Source of the DNA: Halocafeteria seosinensis
Lineage: Eukaryota; Sar; Bigyra; Bicosoecida
NCBI GenBank assembly: GCA_001687465.1
Contig: LVLI01000003.1
Coordinates: 27,304-91,303, forward strand
Direction of reading: 5' to 3'
DNA length: 64,000 nucleotides
Part shown: positions 25,845 through 36,596 of the stretch, one piece after another
Position numbering within the stretch: the stretch's first letter is position 1
How the letters are laid out: every line of letters begins with the position of its first letter
The notes under the pieces: generated by a model
What the model was told of the DNA's origin: nothing
Databases searched by the model: none
The model's input: the letters and a program-made list of their open reading frames with translations, nothing else
Position numbers and translations under genes: made by a program

Positions 25845-28800
25845 ATGAAGGCATCTGCATGGAGAAGAGCTACGATAACCACACACAAGTATCGCTCCAA
25901 GGGGAGACTCGCTGGACGAGTAGCTATTTGGAGCTTGTTGGTGTTGTTCGGTCTGCTAGCATACTTGCGAAGCGTATACCATGGTGAGGAGGGCATAGTA
26001 CGGGACAAAGCGGCCAACTGGTAAGGATACAAATGGATGCAATCACTTAACGATATCATTGTATTTAATTAGGGCCCTGATGTATTACTTATTCTCAGGG
26101 CTGAATCTTGGTACAAGCGGCATCCTCCAACCCGTGGAAGAGCTTTGGATGAAGACTCAGGAGAGTTTCCTGAAGAAGTGTTTACTTCCACGCAACGAGA
26201 AAATGGCGCTATTATTCTTCATGCCATAGGGATGGTTTACATGTTTATCGGGCTTGCAATTGGTATGCTAATTTGACCTGGCAATCCTGCCACAGGCGCT
26301 CACACATAGTTTCCGACGATGCAGTTTGCGACTCGTTCTTCTGTGCGGCACTAGATACAATTTGCTACAAACTTGATCTCACACCAGATGTAGCCGGTAC
26401 GTGAACGGGAGTGAATATTTGACTTGAGGATCTGAAGTATATGAATTGGTCTTTCTTGTGCAGGTGCCACGTTTATGGCTGCGGGAGGAAGCGCTCCTGA
26501 GTTGTTCACGAATGTCGTCGGTGTATTCATTGCTCGAAACAATGTCGGGTTTGGCACCGTTGTTGGTTCAGCAGTATTTAACGTGCTTTTCGTTATTGCA
26601 GCGGTAGGTGCAAGGTGACCGTGACCTTGTATGTCTTCATTTTCACAAAGTGGGATACCGTGTGCACAGGTAGCCATCCTTTCTAAGAACCCTGATAACC
26701 CCAGTGACAGTGTTCTAGTTGTTACCGCCTGGCCCTTTTACAGGGATGCTCTCTGGTATACATTTACGATAGCCACCCTTGCTATATTCTTTTTCGACGA
26801 GGAAATACGGTGGTGGGAGGCTTTGTTACAGATGGCTATTTATGGACTGTATGTCTTCATGATGAAGTACAACAGCTGGTGGCAAGTCCGAATTACCGCT
26901 AATCGCTTGTGCACTTGGGCCCTCTGGCCCTCAACTTCCCCAGTAGTACGAGAAGAAGTTATACAGAGAAATGAGGCAAAGAGAAAACATGGCTGGTTAA
27001 AGCAGTATGCACCTGATCGGACGCACGCGGAATACCGGAAACCCGCCTCGCCACTCACCGCCACTGTTCATCCTGACCCTCAGGCGACCGCAATTACGGC
27101 TTCAACAGCATGGACCCAAAGCTCGTTGAAACAATCTGAAGAGAAAGTTGCAGCATCAAGTGGAAAAGCAGAAAGAGCTGTTGTTAACCCAGAGGCTTCG
27201 AAACCCGTCCACAGGACACCTATTGCTGTCAATTCTTTTATGATCCGCCACATAGCCCACAAAATGCATGACAAGCAACGAGCCCAGCGAAGATTGAAGG
27301 CGAGTGCGACTATGAATCACCATGAAACGCGCACTAAGTTTAAGGAGGATTACCAAACGAGAATTCTTCAGGCACATGCGAGAAGAAAGTTTAGTCACGC
27401 TTATCGCGTTGCAGGGAGAATGATGCACAAACGAAGTCAAATGCCGAAAGTTGGGGATCCTGTCAAGACCCCCAGTGGCAATGGATGTGTTTTAAAAGTG
27501 ACAACCGATCCGATTACCTCCATTAGACTCTATCGTGTGAAGCTTGGAATACCTTCAACGAGTTTCAGACAGCAGTTTACTGACCTTGCCCAGGAAGTAA
27601 GCTCTGACGAGGACTCTGAAGAAGAAACAGAGAGCTCGCGAAACTATCTGCCAACACATGCAACGTTCAAAGAGGATGAAATTGCTGGGTTGAATGAAGA
27701 GCTTCCTTCGGAAATGGATTTTGCGATGATCCAGCAACGGGAAGTAGGCCGGAGAAATTCAACGCCTGATGGGGATTCTAGTGTTACTGGTGTATACCAA
27801 GTGAACAGGAGACATAGCGATATCCCGGTTAGTATCCTTCGCAATATCATTGCCGATGCCGAAAAGAACCTCGCGGCCAAGGAAAGGAAAGACTTCACAG
27901 AGCTTTCGGGAACGCACACGCTTTCCATGACGGACTATCTTCGAGGTACTCACTCGACGCAGCAACCTCATCATAGTTTGCACTCCAGCAAGCATGAAAT
28001 CTCGGATGGTCACCCGGAGAGCAGAGAAAATGAAATAGAGAAGCGGGAAGAGGGCGAGAAAGAGGAGCAGGAAGACATGGACGAGATACCATGTGGTATC
28101 GAAGAAGATTTGCTGGAGTGGCCCAGTCGTTATATGGAGTTGGGAGACGTCAAAAGCGAAAGTGAGGCGATGGATGTAGAAAATGGTTTGGAAAATGAAG
28201 AGGAGGCTGAGTTGAAGCCACTTTGGTTTTACCGGTTCGAAGTGGTATATCATGTTATGAGCCTCCCGGTAAAGTATCTGCTATTCTACTCCATTCCCGA
28301 CCCGCGTCCGTACTCGCAAGAGGACTTGAAGAAGCCTTTAAGTGAGCGCATGTTCCGCCCACATTTCATGATGACGTTCTTTTTGAGCATTTGCTGGATA
28401 GCGTTTTTTTCGTATTTCATGGTTTGGTGGGCGTCAGTGCTTGGAGAGGCAATTGGTATATCGGACGAAGTAATGGGAGTGACTTTCCTCGCAGCCGGGA
28501 CGTCGGTTCCAGACTTGGTATCCTCCGTCGTTGTAGCGCGAAAGGGTCTTGGCGACATGGCCATTTCCTCATCTATCGGAAGCAATATTTTCGATGTTTG
28601 TGTAGGACTACCGCTTCCGTGGTTTATAGGGGTATTTGCATTTGGTGAACCTATTGATGTTCGATCTAACAGTTTATTTACCTCAACCGTCGTTCTATTG
28701 ATTATGTTGGTTTCAGTGGGGATAACGATTATTCTGAACAAATGGCGACTTACAAGGAGTCTTGGGGCGGTGATGCTATTACTTTACGCACTGTTCGTCG

Positions 28801-28847
28801 TGCATAACCTATTGACAGCTCAAGGATTGATACCAGGCATACGGTGA
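25845..28847 (+). CDS. K+-dependent Na+/Ca2+ exchanger (SLC24/NCKX type), 5 exons
   Basis: Plasma-membrane or endomembrane cation/Ca2+ exchanger. Exons 25845-26020, 26099-26262, 26325-26396, 26464-26603 and 26670-28847 give 909 aa. An N-terminal hydrophobic segment ([16 protein letters not shown]) may be a signal anchor. The alpha-1 repeat is [20 protein letters not shown] near residue 138 and alpha-2 is [20 protein letters not shown] near residue 785, each with the acidic or polar ion-site residues of the family. Exon joins restore the family sequence LAIVCDSFF at the second intron. Between the two membrane bundles lies a hydrophilic loop of over 400 residues rich in Glu and Ser, typical of NCKX though long. 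Exons 1-4 are too short to appear in ORF scans. Confidence 0.9.
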
Positions 28848-28917
28848 TAACCTCATTTGTAAAACAAACTAATAAACCGACATGTAAAGATTACCCTTCA
28901 AGCTAGTACGCCTTTGT

Positions 28918-30109
28918 TTATTTCGATTTCGCTAGACCTTCGGCACATTTCACCATCGCATCTGTTTCACCATGCTCAGGGAGACCATGCGCTCTGCGTT
29001 CCGAGGAACCATTCCGAGGAATTCGTAAATATTAACATGTATGGAGTCTGAAGATAGAACCGCTTTCAACTCACCTCCATCGTATCTTCCCCTCTTGATC
29101 TACTAAGTAGACAAACCCATACGCCCGGTTATGGATTGAAGCCAACTCGGTAAAAAGCTGGAGAAAAACAACGGTAAGAACTAGTCAGATGCATTCATCA
29201 AGTCTGAAAGTACTCTGTACTTACTGTTATGTTGTAGTGATAAGGCTCAAAGACGACGTAACTTGAGCTCTCTAAACCGGACGGAACCGATGATTGGTTG
29301 AGACGCCTAAAGACGGACGGGGCAAAATAGTACTCGAATCCATCCATGTACTTCAGATGGCACATATTGAATTTATCTGTATCGTTTGCACAATGCTTTA
29401 AAAACGCATCGTGCCACTGGCTCAAATCTTGGTTCTTCAGGCCGATGCCAGAAAACGCCACCGTGACCAAGGAGACTTTCCCCTTAACTTTCGACTGCAG
29501 TTCCTTGTTGACGTCGCAGGGCGAATCATCCGAAAGCCTTCGGCTTTCAATATTGGGTACTTCAAAGAGAGGAACGACATCTTTTCCTTGCAGCGGTTCC
29601 GCACTTGCCGTAAATAGCTGCAGAGTTCCCAAAACAGAGCCCGTTGTGAAGTCGTCGAAGGTGCCACAAATACCAAAAAGCAGCGCTCGATTTCGTCTCC
29701 CCTATAGCAGGGGGAGAAGAAAATAGCAAAAAAGGCCCAGGACGCACACGCGTGCCCCTGTACGCGCTCTCAAACTTACCTTTCCGTCTCCTTGGAAATG
29801 ATCTGTATATCGTCGAACATGGGGTCGTTCGAAAAAAGCGCCGCTAAGATGCCAGCCGTAATCCCTCATGGGATCTGTGTACTCGTATGGCCGTGCACCA
29901 GGTTGGCTCGGGTGGCTGTAGTCCAGCATCGGATGCTGGTTCTGTTCAGATTTGCTAGATGTAGAGGACTCGTTAGCAGCTGTCGAAGCGGATGCTGACG
30001 GAAGCTTAACTCCATGACACCCTAATCGAGCCTGTATCGAGGACAAGCTGCTTAATGAGCTTGTCCAGAGCCTCTGTGGACCACGGGAAAGGTTCTTCAC
30101 AGCATGCAT
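28918..30109 (-). CDS. ATP10: Mitochondrial ATP synthase assembly factor ATP10, 4 exons
   Basis: Assembly factor for the F0 sector of mitochondrial ATP synthase, acting at the inner membrane. Exons on the minus strand are 30109-29780, 29701-29225, 29157-29075 and 28993-28918 (321 aa). The N-terminus MHAVKNLSRGPQRLWTSSL is Arg/Ser-rich with no acidic residue, as for a mitochondrial presequence. Family landmarks are VPLFEVPNIESRRL, KGKVSLVTVAFSGIGLKNQD with a following Trp, and YGFVYLVDQEGKIRWRAHG, where the last intron is removed to place HGLPEHGE after the IRW motif. Assignment rests on this C-terminal VYLVD..G.IRW pattern. It is convergent with NCKX, 70 bp apart. Confidence 0.8.
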
Positions 30110-30915
30110 TCTGGCTCCTTATACACCATGCAATTCCTAAGATCAATAAATACCTCCGCACGGATCCAATGTTAATGTTCTATTATCAAACTTTTCTCTA
30201 TACGGTGTACACTTGGAATTTGTAAAGCACATTCGCCTCCAGACCGCGGGACCGGGGCCCCGGGGCCAGAGTGGCTGGCAAGCACGGTGCTTGAAGCACC
30301 TGGTTCACCGGGTGTACCCAGTATTTTCGTCAGTGGACCAAAATAAAACTAATGGTAGTGGTGCTTGATTCCACTCCTTTTGCGGTCGGGTAGCCGCAGT
30401 AATGACGCCTATGGGGTCGCGTCTCGAGCCAACTATTGCGACATAGAAACAGGAACATATAGTGGTGTAGCGTGCTTTCCCATGGAGTCCTTAATGAAAC
30501 CCTCAAAACAATCGTCGGCATGCTTCGAGGATGGATGCCTCGTCGACTTTAGGAGTGGAGAGAAATTCATATGCTTCAAGTTACATGCTACATAGTGCAA
30601 CATCCAGTTTCCGGCGGGATTTCCCGGCTACGCAAAGTACCTCGGCGATTGACCTTCGAATCTATCGCTTTGGCCTTGTGTACCGACTTCGTCATCATCA
30701 TGTTTCATAGACTGAGTGCCAGAGCCCCAGCACTTACCCATGCTAATGGCGAAGTGTTCGTCTCGAAATATGATCACTATTCTTCGAACGACGATTCCCG
30801 CCACCATATGTGGCAAGCGTCCACATTGTAGCCTTACTACCATGGGATGAAGTCATGGTAGAGAACACGATGGTTCTCTGAGCTTGCGTCATTTGCGGAG
30901 GGGAATAGCCCGACA
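30110..30915. other. Intergenic region with a GC-rich patch
   Basis: Spacer between ATP10 and GT8. A patch at about 30240-30310 is far more GC-rich than its surroundings and contains short perfect palindromes (CCGGGGCCCCGG and AAGCAC-G-GTGCTT). Minus-strand ORFs at 30628-30843 and about 30424-30561 have plausible splice signals but no family I recognise, so a small spliced gene is possible. Confidence 0.3.
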
Positions 30916-32070
30916 TCACCTACCGCGTTGGTACGTGGACTCTAGGTTCGATAGTCTCTCTAATCCTCTACGAAAACGCCGATGGAGACAAGCTTCACAA
31001 TGATAGGGTTTCCATTGGTGCTTGTAGAAGCCATTTTCCTCCCAGGGTTTGCTTGGGCCTGTCCAATGAAGAATTCGGCCTTCATCTAGGGCCTTTTGAG
31101 TAATCTTGGTTTTATACCCTAGGGCGGAAGTACTCCATTTCCGGTCTAAAGGCTCAACACGATTTAGGAGTCCAAGCAAGTAAGGCGGGTTAAAACTGTG
31201 GCTAAACAGCTGCTCTCTCAGGTTCGCTTTAATCCAGAAGTCAATGGATCTTGTTATATTGTAGTCTTGCCATCGTTGCAAATGCTGGATGCATATTCCG
31301 TTGTTGTAAGCCGTCCATCCCCTTTTGATTTCCTTACTGGTTCCCTTATTCCTTCGATTCCATTCAGCTAAGATCGGATGTTCGAACCGTATGGTATATT
31401 TATTGAGTCGGTATGCGCGAGATGGCATGGCGACAGGATACTCTGTATGGACCAGTGACGACTGTAGCAGCTCTCCCACATCGGCTTGTACGATGATATC
31501 GGTGTCCAAGCAAAGAACCTTATTCGGTAAGGGATACCCAACTAACTCCGGTCTTCTGAGCATCTGATGGAGGTATAACCTGGCATAATTATTTGGTGAA
31601 GACCGATCGTTAAGGTTGCTCGCTTCTCTGTAGGCAATCTGGAAGCTCGGGTCGTATTCCGTGATGTTAAATTCGATGACTCTGTACGAGTGAATGGACT
31701 CTCCTAGAGAAATGTTCCGCAGGTTAGGGTTTGTGTACTTGTTGAACATACATTCCAAGGCACTTCGCATTTGAGTTCCTTCATGCATTTTGGCAATAAA
31801 GTAAAATCGAAGGAGCAGCGACCGCTTCGTGTTCACGATGACCGAGCGCACAGCTGCTAACAATCCAGGTAGAGTGCGATTGTCCGTACTAAACACAATG
31901 TGCAGGAGATTATCATACACATCCGTGCCCGGGGGAGGTTCACTTAGACGAAGTTTAGTAGTGCTTGGCCTGATGGAATCCGCCAGTGTCGCATTCCAAG
32001 TCAGCCATGTCAATGCTCCCAACAGCCACAGAGATGACCACCACTGCACTCTCATCCTAGACGAAAACAT
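30916..32070 (-). CDS. Type II membrane glycosyltransferase, family GT8
   Basis: A single-exon gene encoding 384 aa. A short cytosolic N-terminus is followed by one signal-anchor helix (WWSSLWLLGALTWLTW), so it is a Golgi or ER lumenal enzyme. The GT8 fold is indicated by LLHIVFSTDNRTLPGLLAAV at the nucleotide-binding strand, the metal-binding DxD in LCLDTDIIVQ around residue 190, NNYARLYLHQM before it, NNGICI and the C-terminal HWTGPSKPW. GT8 enzymes transfer sugars from UDP- or GDP-like donors with retention of configuration. The acceptor cannot be told from sequence; the best comparison is with GAUT/GLT8D-like proteins. Confidence 0.88.
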   Translation of the reverse strand: MFSSRMRVQWWSSLWLLGALTWLTWNATLADSIRPSTTKLRLSEPPPGTDVYDNLLHIVFSTDNRTLPGLLAAVRSVIVNTKRSLLLRFYFIAKMHEGTQMRSALECMFNKYTNPNLRNISLGESIHSYRVIEFNITEYDPSFQIAYREASNLNDRSSPNNYARLYLHQMLRRPELVGYPLPNKVLCLDTDIIVQADVGELLQSSLVHTEYPVAMPSRAYRLNKYTIRFEHPILAEWNRRNKGTSKEIKRGWTAYNNGICIQHLQRWQDYNITRSIDFWIKANLREQLFSHSFNPPYLLGLLNRVEPLDRKWSTSALGYKTKITQKALDEGRILHWTGPSKPWEENGFYKHQWKPYHCEACLHRRFRRGLERLSNLESTYQRGR

Positions 32071-33065
32071 CAGCTGAGACAGAATCCCATCTTTAGTTTC
32101 TAATCAATACGTTCTTTGCATTATTCCTACGGTAAAGCAAATATACGCCTTGTCGAGTCACTCAACGTCCGACATTCACAGCCTTTGTCCAACGAAGCAG
32201 AGTTGTGCCAAAAACTAGTCACCTCGCCGAACTTGCCCTGTGGATTTATGAATAGCTGTATGCGCACTGCGCCATCGCCTGTAATTTGTTTTCTGTTAAC
32301 ACATTCGTTGCTGGAATCCGATCCCCGCCCCCACTTGTATCATGTTGTACAATGTATGCCATAGGCTCTTTCTCTTATTGATACTATCGAATGGATAGAG
32401 TTGAACGATTCTCACCTCTATCTTACTCAGAAATGTTTTTATGCCCCTAGCATAGTTCGGAAGGCCCAGGTCCACGTACTAACTTCCTGTTGCGTTGTGG
32501 CTTCGCACGTGCAGGTCACATCAACGTGGTCGTGAGCAAAGTCAGCTGCTGACGAGCAACAGGTATTCCGTGTCCTCGTTAAAGTATTTCGTCTCAGATA
32601 TTTCGTCTCAGTTAGATAAGTGCATACAGTATTGACCTCGCAGTTCCTTGGCTAACGACTTGATCAAGATTGACAAAGTCACACCGATCATATATGCCTA
32701 ATATGCACTTTAACTTACTTAAACGATAAAACGAACTAAATATCTCCTTGCTTTAAAATGAAAGCGCAGCATCTCTCAGATTGTCCCGAGTCGGACTCCG
32801 ACTAACCGTCAGTAGCAGGATCCTCTCCCGGCAGTACCGGCACATCCGTTGCGGCAATACATTGCCCCAGACTTCATGGCCGTTGACAGAAGAGCGTGAA
32901 ATATTGTATTTGTTACTCGCACTATAGCTTAATGGAGGGTAGATAAACTTATAGGATCTATTTGCATTGCATGAAAGTTGAAAGGAAAGAGACGTTGATT
33001 GTAATTTAAACAATTTTTAGTAATAGGTCTGAGCTGTTCTATATATGAATGAATAGAAGTGCAAT
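32071..33065. other. Intergenic region
   Basis: About 1 kb between divergent genes. I see no convincing ORF; the 86-codon minus-strand ORF at 32753-33013 lacks recognisable features. A short direct repeat (ATTTCGTCTCAG) occurs twice near 32587-32611. Confidence 0.4.
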
Positions 33066-34150
33066 ATGAGCAAGTCTCCTAAAAGGCAGACAAAAGGAAG
33101 GGGTGGAAGCAGCCCCGGTGCCACTGGAGCAGCTGCTAGTGGCTCTTCTGTAGCGGTCACACAGTCCAACGGGACTCATTCCAAGTCTGAAGAGGAATCT
33201 GCCGTACAGGTAAGACCCTCCCTGGTGCTCTCTAACGGTGATTAGCACCACTGCATTGTACTTGAAGTATTGCAGGATTTCATTTACATTCTAGAGCAGC
33301 ATGCCACAAATTGTGAGCGCCAGGGGAAGTATATAGAGGCTGAAGTGGCCCGAAATCGTTTGGATGAGCTCAAAATCCACGAAGAAACACGAAAAAAGGA
33401 AGAGTTACGGGCTAGACAACTTGCTGAAAGGCTCGGAGTAGAAGAGGCTCATATGCAAGAGTTCCAGCAATTCAACATGGTATGGGATAAGAAAATGTCA
33501 GCATATGAAGAGAACGCTGCCGAGTTGATAATGGAGATGAAGGTAAGGCTTTGCTGTGAGTAGGGTTCGCATGGGACATGACGACCACTGAGTTGGAGGT
33601 GAATGTTGTCTAACAGGAACGACATGCGGCAGAGCTAAAAGATTTCCAGCAGCGCATGATAGCGTCCGCTACCGTTCAGCGACACTCCAAAGAACTGCTG
33701 AACCTTCGGAAGATTCAGAATACTCTAGCGAAGAACAAGAGATACGAAGACGCAGCTAAGCTAAAGGCTAAAGCTGACGAGCTCGTAAGTATCCTGTTCG
33801 AGTTCAGATGGTAGCCATTGTTGATTTTTGTATTTTTCCGGCTGTCCCGGCTTCAGATGACTTGGGAAGAGGAAAAGTGGCACAATGAACGTCAGGTTCA
33901 AATGTATCAAAAGGAGATGAGGTTTAAGGCAAAACTCAAACAGGAGTTGGTTGCCTTAAAAGATAGAATTCAACTAGGTAAAGCAGAAATGAAAAGGCAG
34001 AGACAGCGGGAGTTAGAGCAACTGCTTCAGCGGTACCAAAATGTAAAACGAGAACTTGATCGGACGCAAAGCCTGGAACGTGGAAAGTTCGAGGGCGCCT
34101 CTAAAGTAAGAATGAATAAAATCAAGGCCGCGAAGCAGAAACGAGGCTAG
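33066..34150 (+). CDS. Coiled-coil protein, 4 exons
   Basis: Exons 33066-33209, 33276-33542, 33617-33784 and 33857-34150 give 290 aa; introns are 66-74 bp. After a Gly/Ser-rich basic head of about 48 residues the protein is almost entirely charged coiled coil (LEQHATNCERQGKYIEAEVA, NKRYEDAAKLKAKADEL, KQELVALKDRIQLGKAEM), ending in a Lys-rich tail. The repeated phrase 'GKYIEAEVARNRL' / 'KRYEDAAKLKAKAD' is reminiscent of a conserved family in ciliated and algal eukaryotes, but I cannot name it. Structural or cytoskeletal role inferred only from the coil. Confidence 0.75.
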
Positions 34151-34200
34151 ACAAAGTCGTCAAAGTTGTTGGAAGCAAAAACAAAAGAAATACATATTCC

Positions 34201-35886
34201 TCAATAGTCACTATTATTTACTGATCTCTCTCGGAAGCGAGGAGTTAAGTCTGCGTCCTCAGTGTCACTGGCGTAGCCAGTTGAGCTAATGGAAGAGGTA
34301 AAGGATGGTCGCCTATAGCAACCAGTACCGGCGTTATGTTGAGTACTTCCTTCAGGTTGCGTCATCAGGCCCACCAAAGGCATATATGGGGCATGTTCGC
34401 TTGATGGATACTCAGAGAGACAAGACGCTTCGTGGAAAGTTGAGTTATGTGAATCCCACCACACTTCGTAGTGTGAAAGGGAGGAGCGCGTTAACCGGGC
34501 CCCCATGTGCCTCGAGTCCTCTCGCCGTTGTAAGCTTTCATCCTTCTTCTTGTCTGTTTCTAGAGTACTGATAGAGACATCACTTGAAAACGTGTCGTGC
34601 TTCGAACGTTGACTGCTAGGAAATCTATATCTGGATGAGGTAATTCGCTTGTCACTGGGATCGCTATACTTATCAGAAGCACCATTCTTTCGAACAGATG
34701 GGTTCCGTGTCAGCGTCGACTGACCGGATTCATTCCCACTTGTCGGACCCAGCGGTTCCGTATCTTCGAAGGACCAAGATGCACCGGTGTGCCATAATGT
34801 CCTCTTCGCGGCGTTTTCGCTTGCAACTTCTCTAGGGCTCTTCGCTTGTAAAAAGCCAGCTGCCTTTAGTTCTTCGTTGAATGTCCCTGGCTCACCATGT
34901 TTCCCAGTAGCTGCTAGAATGTCGGACTCTAAGCGTTGCTGGAATTTCTCAAGGGCCTCGTCGAAACCGGGGTCTGTAGAACCATCCTCGAAAGGCGCCA
35001 TTTCTTCCACGTACTCACGTAAGGAATCCCGCAGTTCAACAAGTCGATTGATGACGGGAGTGGTATCTGCTCCAGGCTCACTGGTGTTAGGAGGAGTTTG
35101 CTCCGTGCGCTTTGTAGTTGCACTACGCACAACGGCCGAACAACCCCTCGCAGCCTTCAGAGCATCTATATTTAGCTTTGCCATAAGCCGTCGCTCTTGT
35201 TTGAATTCACCATCGGTATTTTGGCTGGTAGCATTGTCCAATTTCTCATTAGAGTCGCTTGGAAATCCCTGATACGGGTCTGACAAGGACCAGTTCAGCT
35301 TGACTCCACTAGCTAGAAAAGCCCGGACTGAACTACTGACAGCTGCACTTTCATCGTCTACAGGGTTCCCTGCATCTTCATGTCGTTTATCATATCTAAT
35401 GATTGGGTCACCAGAATCCCATTTCGATGGCAATTCGTCGTGTCTTGGCTGTGCTCTACTTGGGACGGAATTCGTGCTCTCAGAGATGTCCCCACTCTTA
35501 TCGGCGACACGGCCATTACATTTTGCTGGTAGCCCATCCTTTTTGGAAAAGGTACGGTTCTTCGTATCGAGATGATTATACGCATACCGGTCTCCCGTTG
35601 GCTGGTTCGTGCTCGCGCTGCAGAAGGCATGTTTGTGGAGGTGGCAAACAGGCACGCCACTTTCGTTCATTCCCATAACGTCCTGGATGACCCGCGCAGC
35701 GCTGTGTTGTCCATCTTCATACTCTTGCCTCGTTTCCGAGGAAGGGGACTTATCCGGTGGGGCGAAGCAAAACGAGGCGTCAATTCCCGCGTCCTGGAAA
35801 TTCTTCACGACATTACGAGTTGCGTCTTCGTTGAAGTTTTCCCAAGCGCTCACGGCTCGCAGGGCCTGAGCCTGTTTTCCCTTCAT
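34201..35886 (-). CDS. Uncharacterised polar protein, 561 aa
   Basis: Single open frame, convergent with the coiled-coil gene 51 bp away. Composition is Ser/Asp/Glu/Arg-rich with few hydrophobic stretches, so most of it is probably disordered. The only ordered-looking parts are the N-terminus (ALRAVSAWENFNEDATRNVV) and a helical segment in the middle (INRLVELRDSLREYVEEMA). No domain recognised. Its length without stops supports coding. Confidence 0.6.
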   Translation of the reverse strand: MKGKQAQALRAVSAWENFNEDATRNVVKNFQDAGIDASFCFAPPDKSPSSETRQEYEDGQHSAARVIQDVMGMNESGVPVCHLHKHAFCSASTNQPTGDRYAYNHLDTKNRTFSKKDGLPAKCNGRVADKSGDISESTNSVPSRAQPRHDELPSKWDSGDPIIRYDKRHEDAGNPVDDESAAVSSSVRAFLASGVKLNWSLSDPYQGFPSDSNEKLDNATSQNTDGEFKQERRLMAKLNIDALKAARGCSAVVRSATTKRTEQTPPNTSEPGADTTPVINRLVELRDSLREYVEEMAPFEDGSTDPGFDEALEKFQQRLESDILAATGKHGEPGTFNEELKAAGFLQAKSPREVASENAAKRTLWHTGASWSFEDTEPLGPTSGNESGQSTLTRNPSVRKNGASDKYSDPSDKRITSSRYRFPSSQRSKHDTFSSDVSISTLETDKKKDESLQRREDSRHMGARLTRSSLSHYEVWWDSHNSTFHEASCLSEYPSSEHAPYMPLVGLMTQPEGSTQHNAGTGCYRRPSFTSSISSTGYASDTEDADLTPRFRERSVNNSDY

Positions 35887-36596
35887 TTACGACACCGTGC
35901 GTGACCACCGTATCCTACGCCGGAACGGAAGTTCAATCTTTCCGCCAATCGTGTTCTGCATGAACCGAAAACTGAAGTGGGAACCCTGATACGCGCCGAC
36001 CGATTCGTTGCAGTTCAAAACCTTTTTTGTAGTTTCCACATAGGGAACTAGAAGGGGGAATCTCTGGTTGAAGTTCCCTTCCTACCTCCACTTTCTATTT
36101 TCAAAAGGCCACTTACTTATTCTGCAGCCACCATAGAGCACAGCGGATTTCGCTAGCATGTGTTTAGTTCTTGTACGAGTATACGGTTCAGCTATCGATC
36201 ATCACTCGTCCCTGGTATCTAGCAGTCGAATGGCATCTGTATACTGTACAGCCCCGCTTTTCCCACTTTTCTTGGTACGTAATGAACGTTCTCTTTTCTT
36301 CGATGAATAGAACTCTCCACTCAGTGAATCATTTGCAGGCACCATGAGTCCCAATCAGCAACAATTGGAACTGGTCTCGCTCGAGTAATACTTCACTTAA
36401 AGAAATAGAATTGAACTCCCAGCAACTGCACTCGCCGTAGGACGTCGGTCATGCCTCGTCCTACCAGTGCCGTTGGGTTGTGAAGTTGAAGTTGTGAAGT
36501 GTTCAAAATGATTGCAAGTTGAATTCCATCTGGAATTTAGAAGTGTTTTCGAAGTTTTCCTTGTCTAATGGCGGTAGAGAGGGCGTTCCGGTCAAC
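35887..36596. other. Intergenic, divergent promoter region
   Basis: About 700 bp between two divergently transcribed genes. No ORF of note. It presumably holds both promoters; I cannot pick out specific sites. Confidence 0.4.
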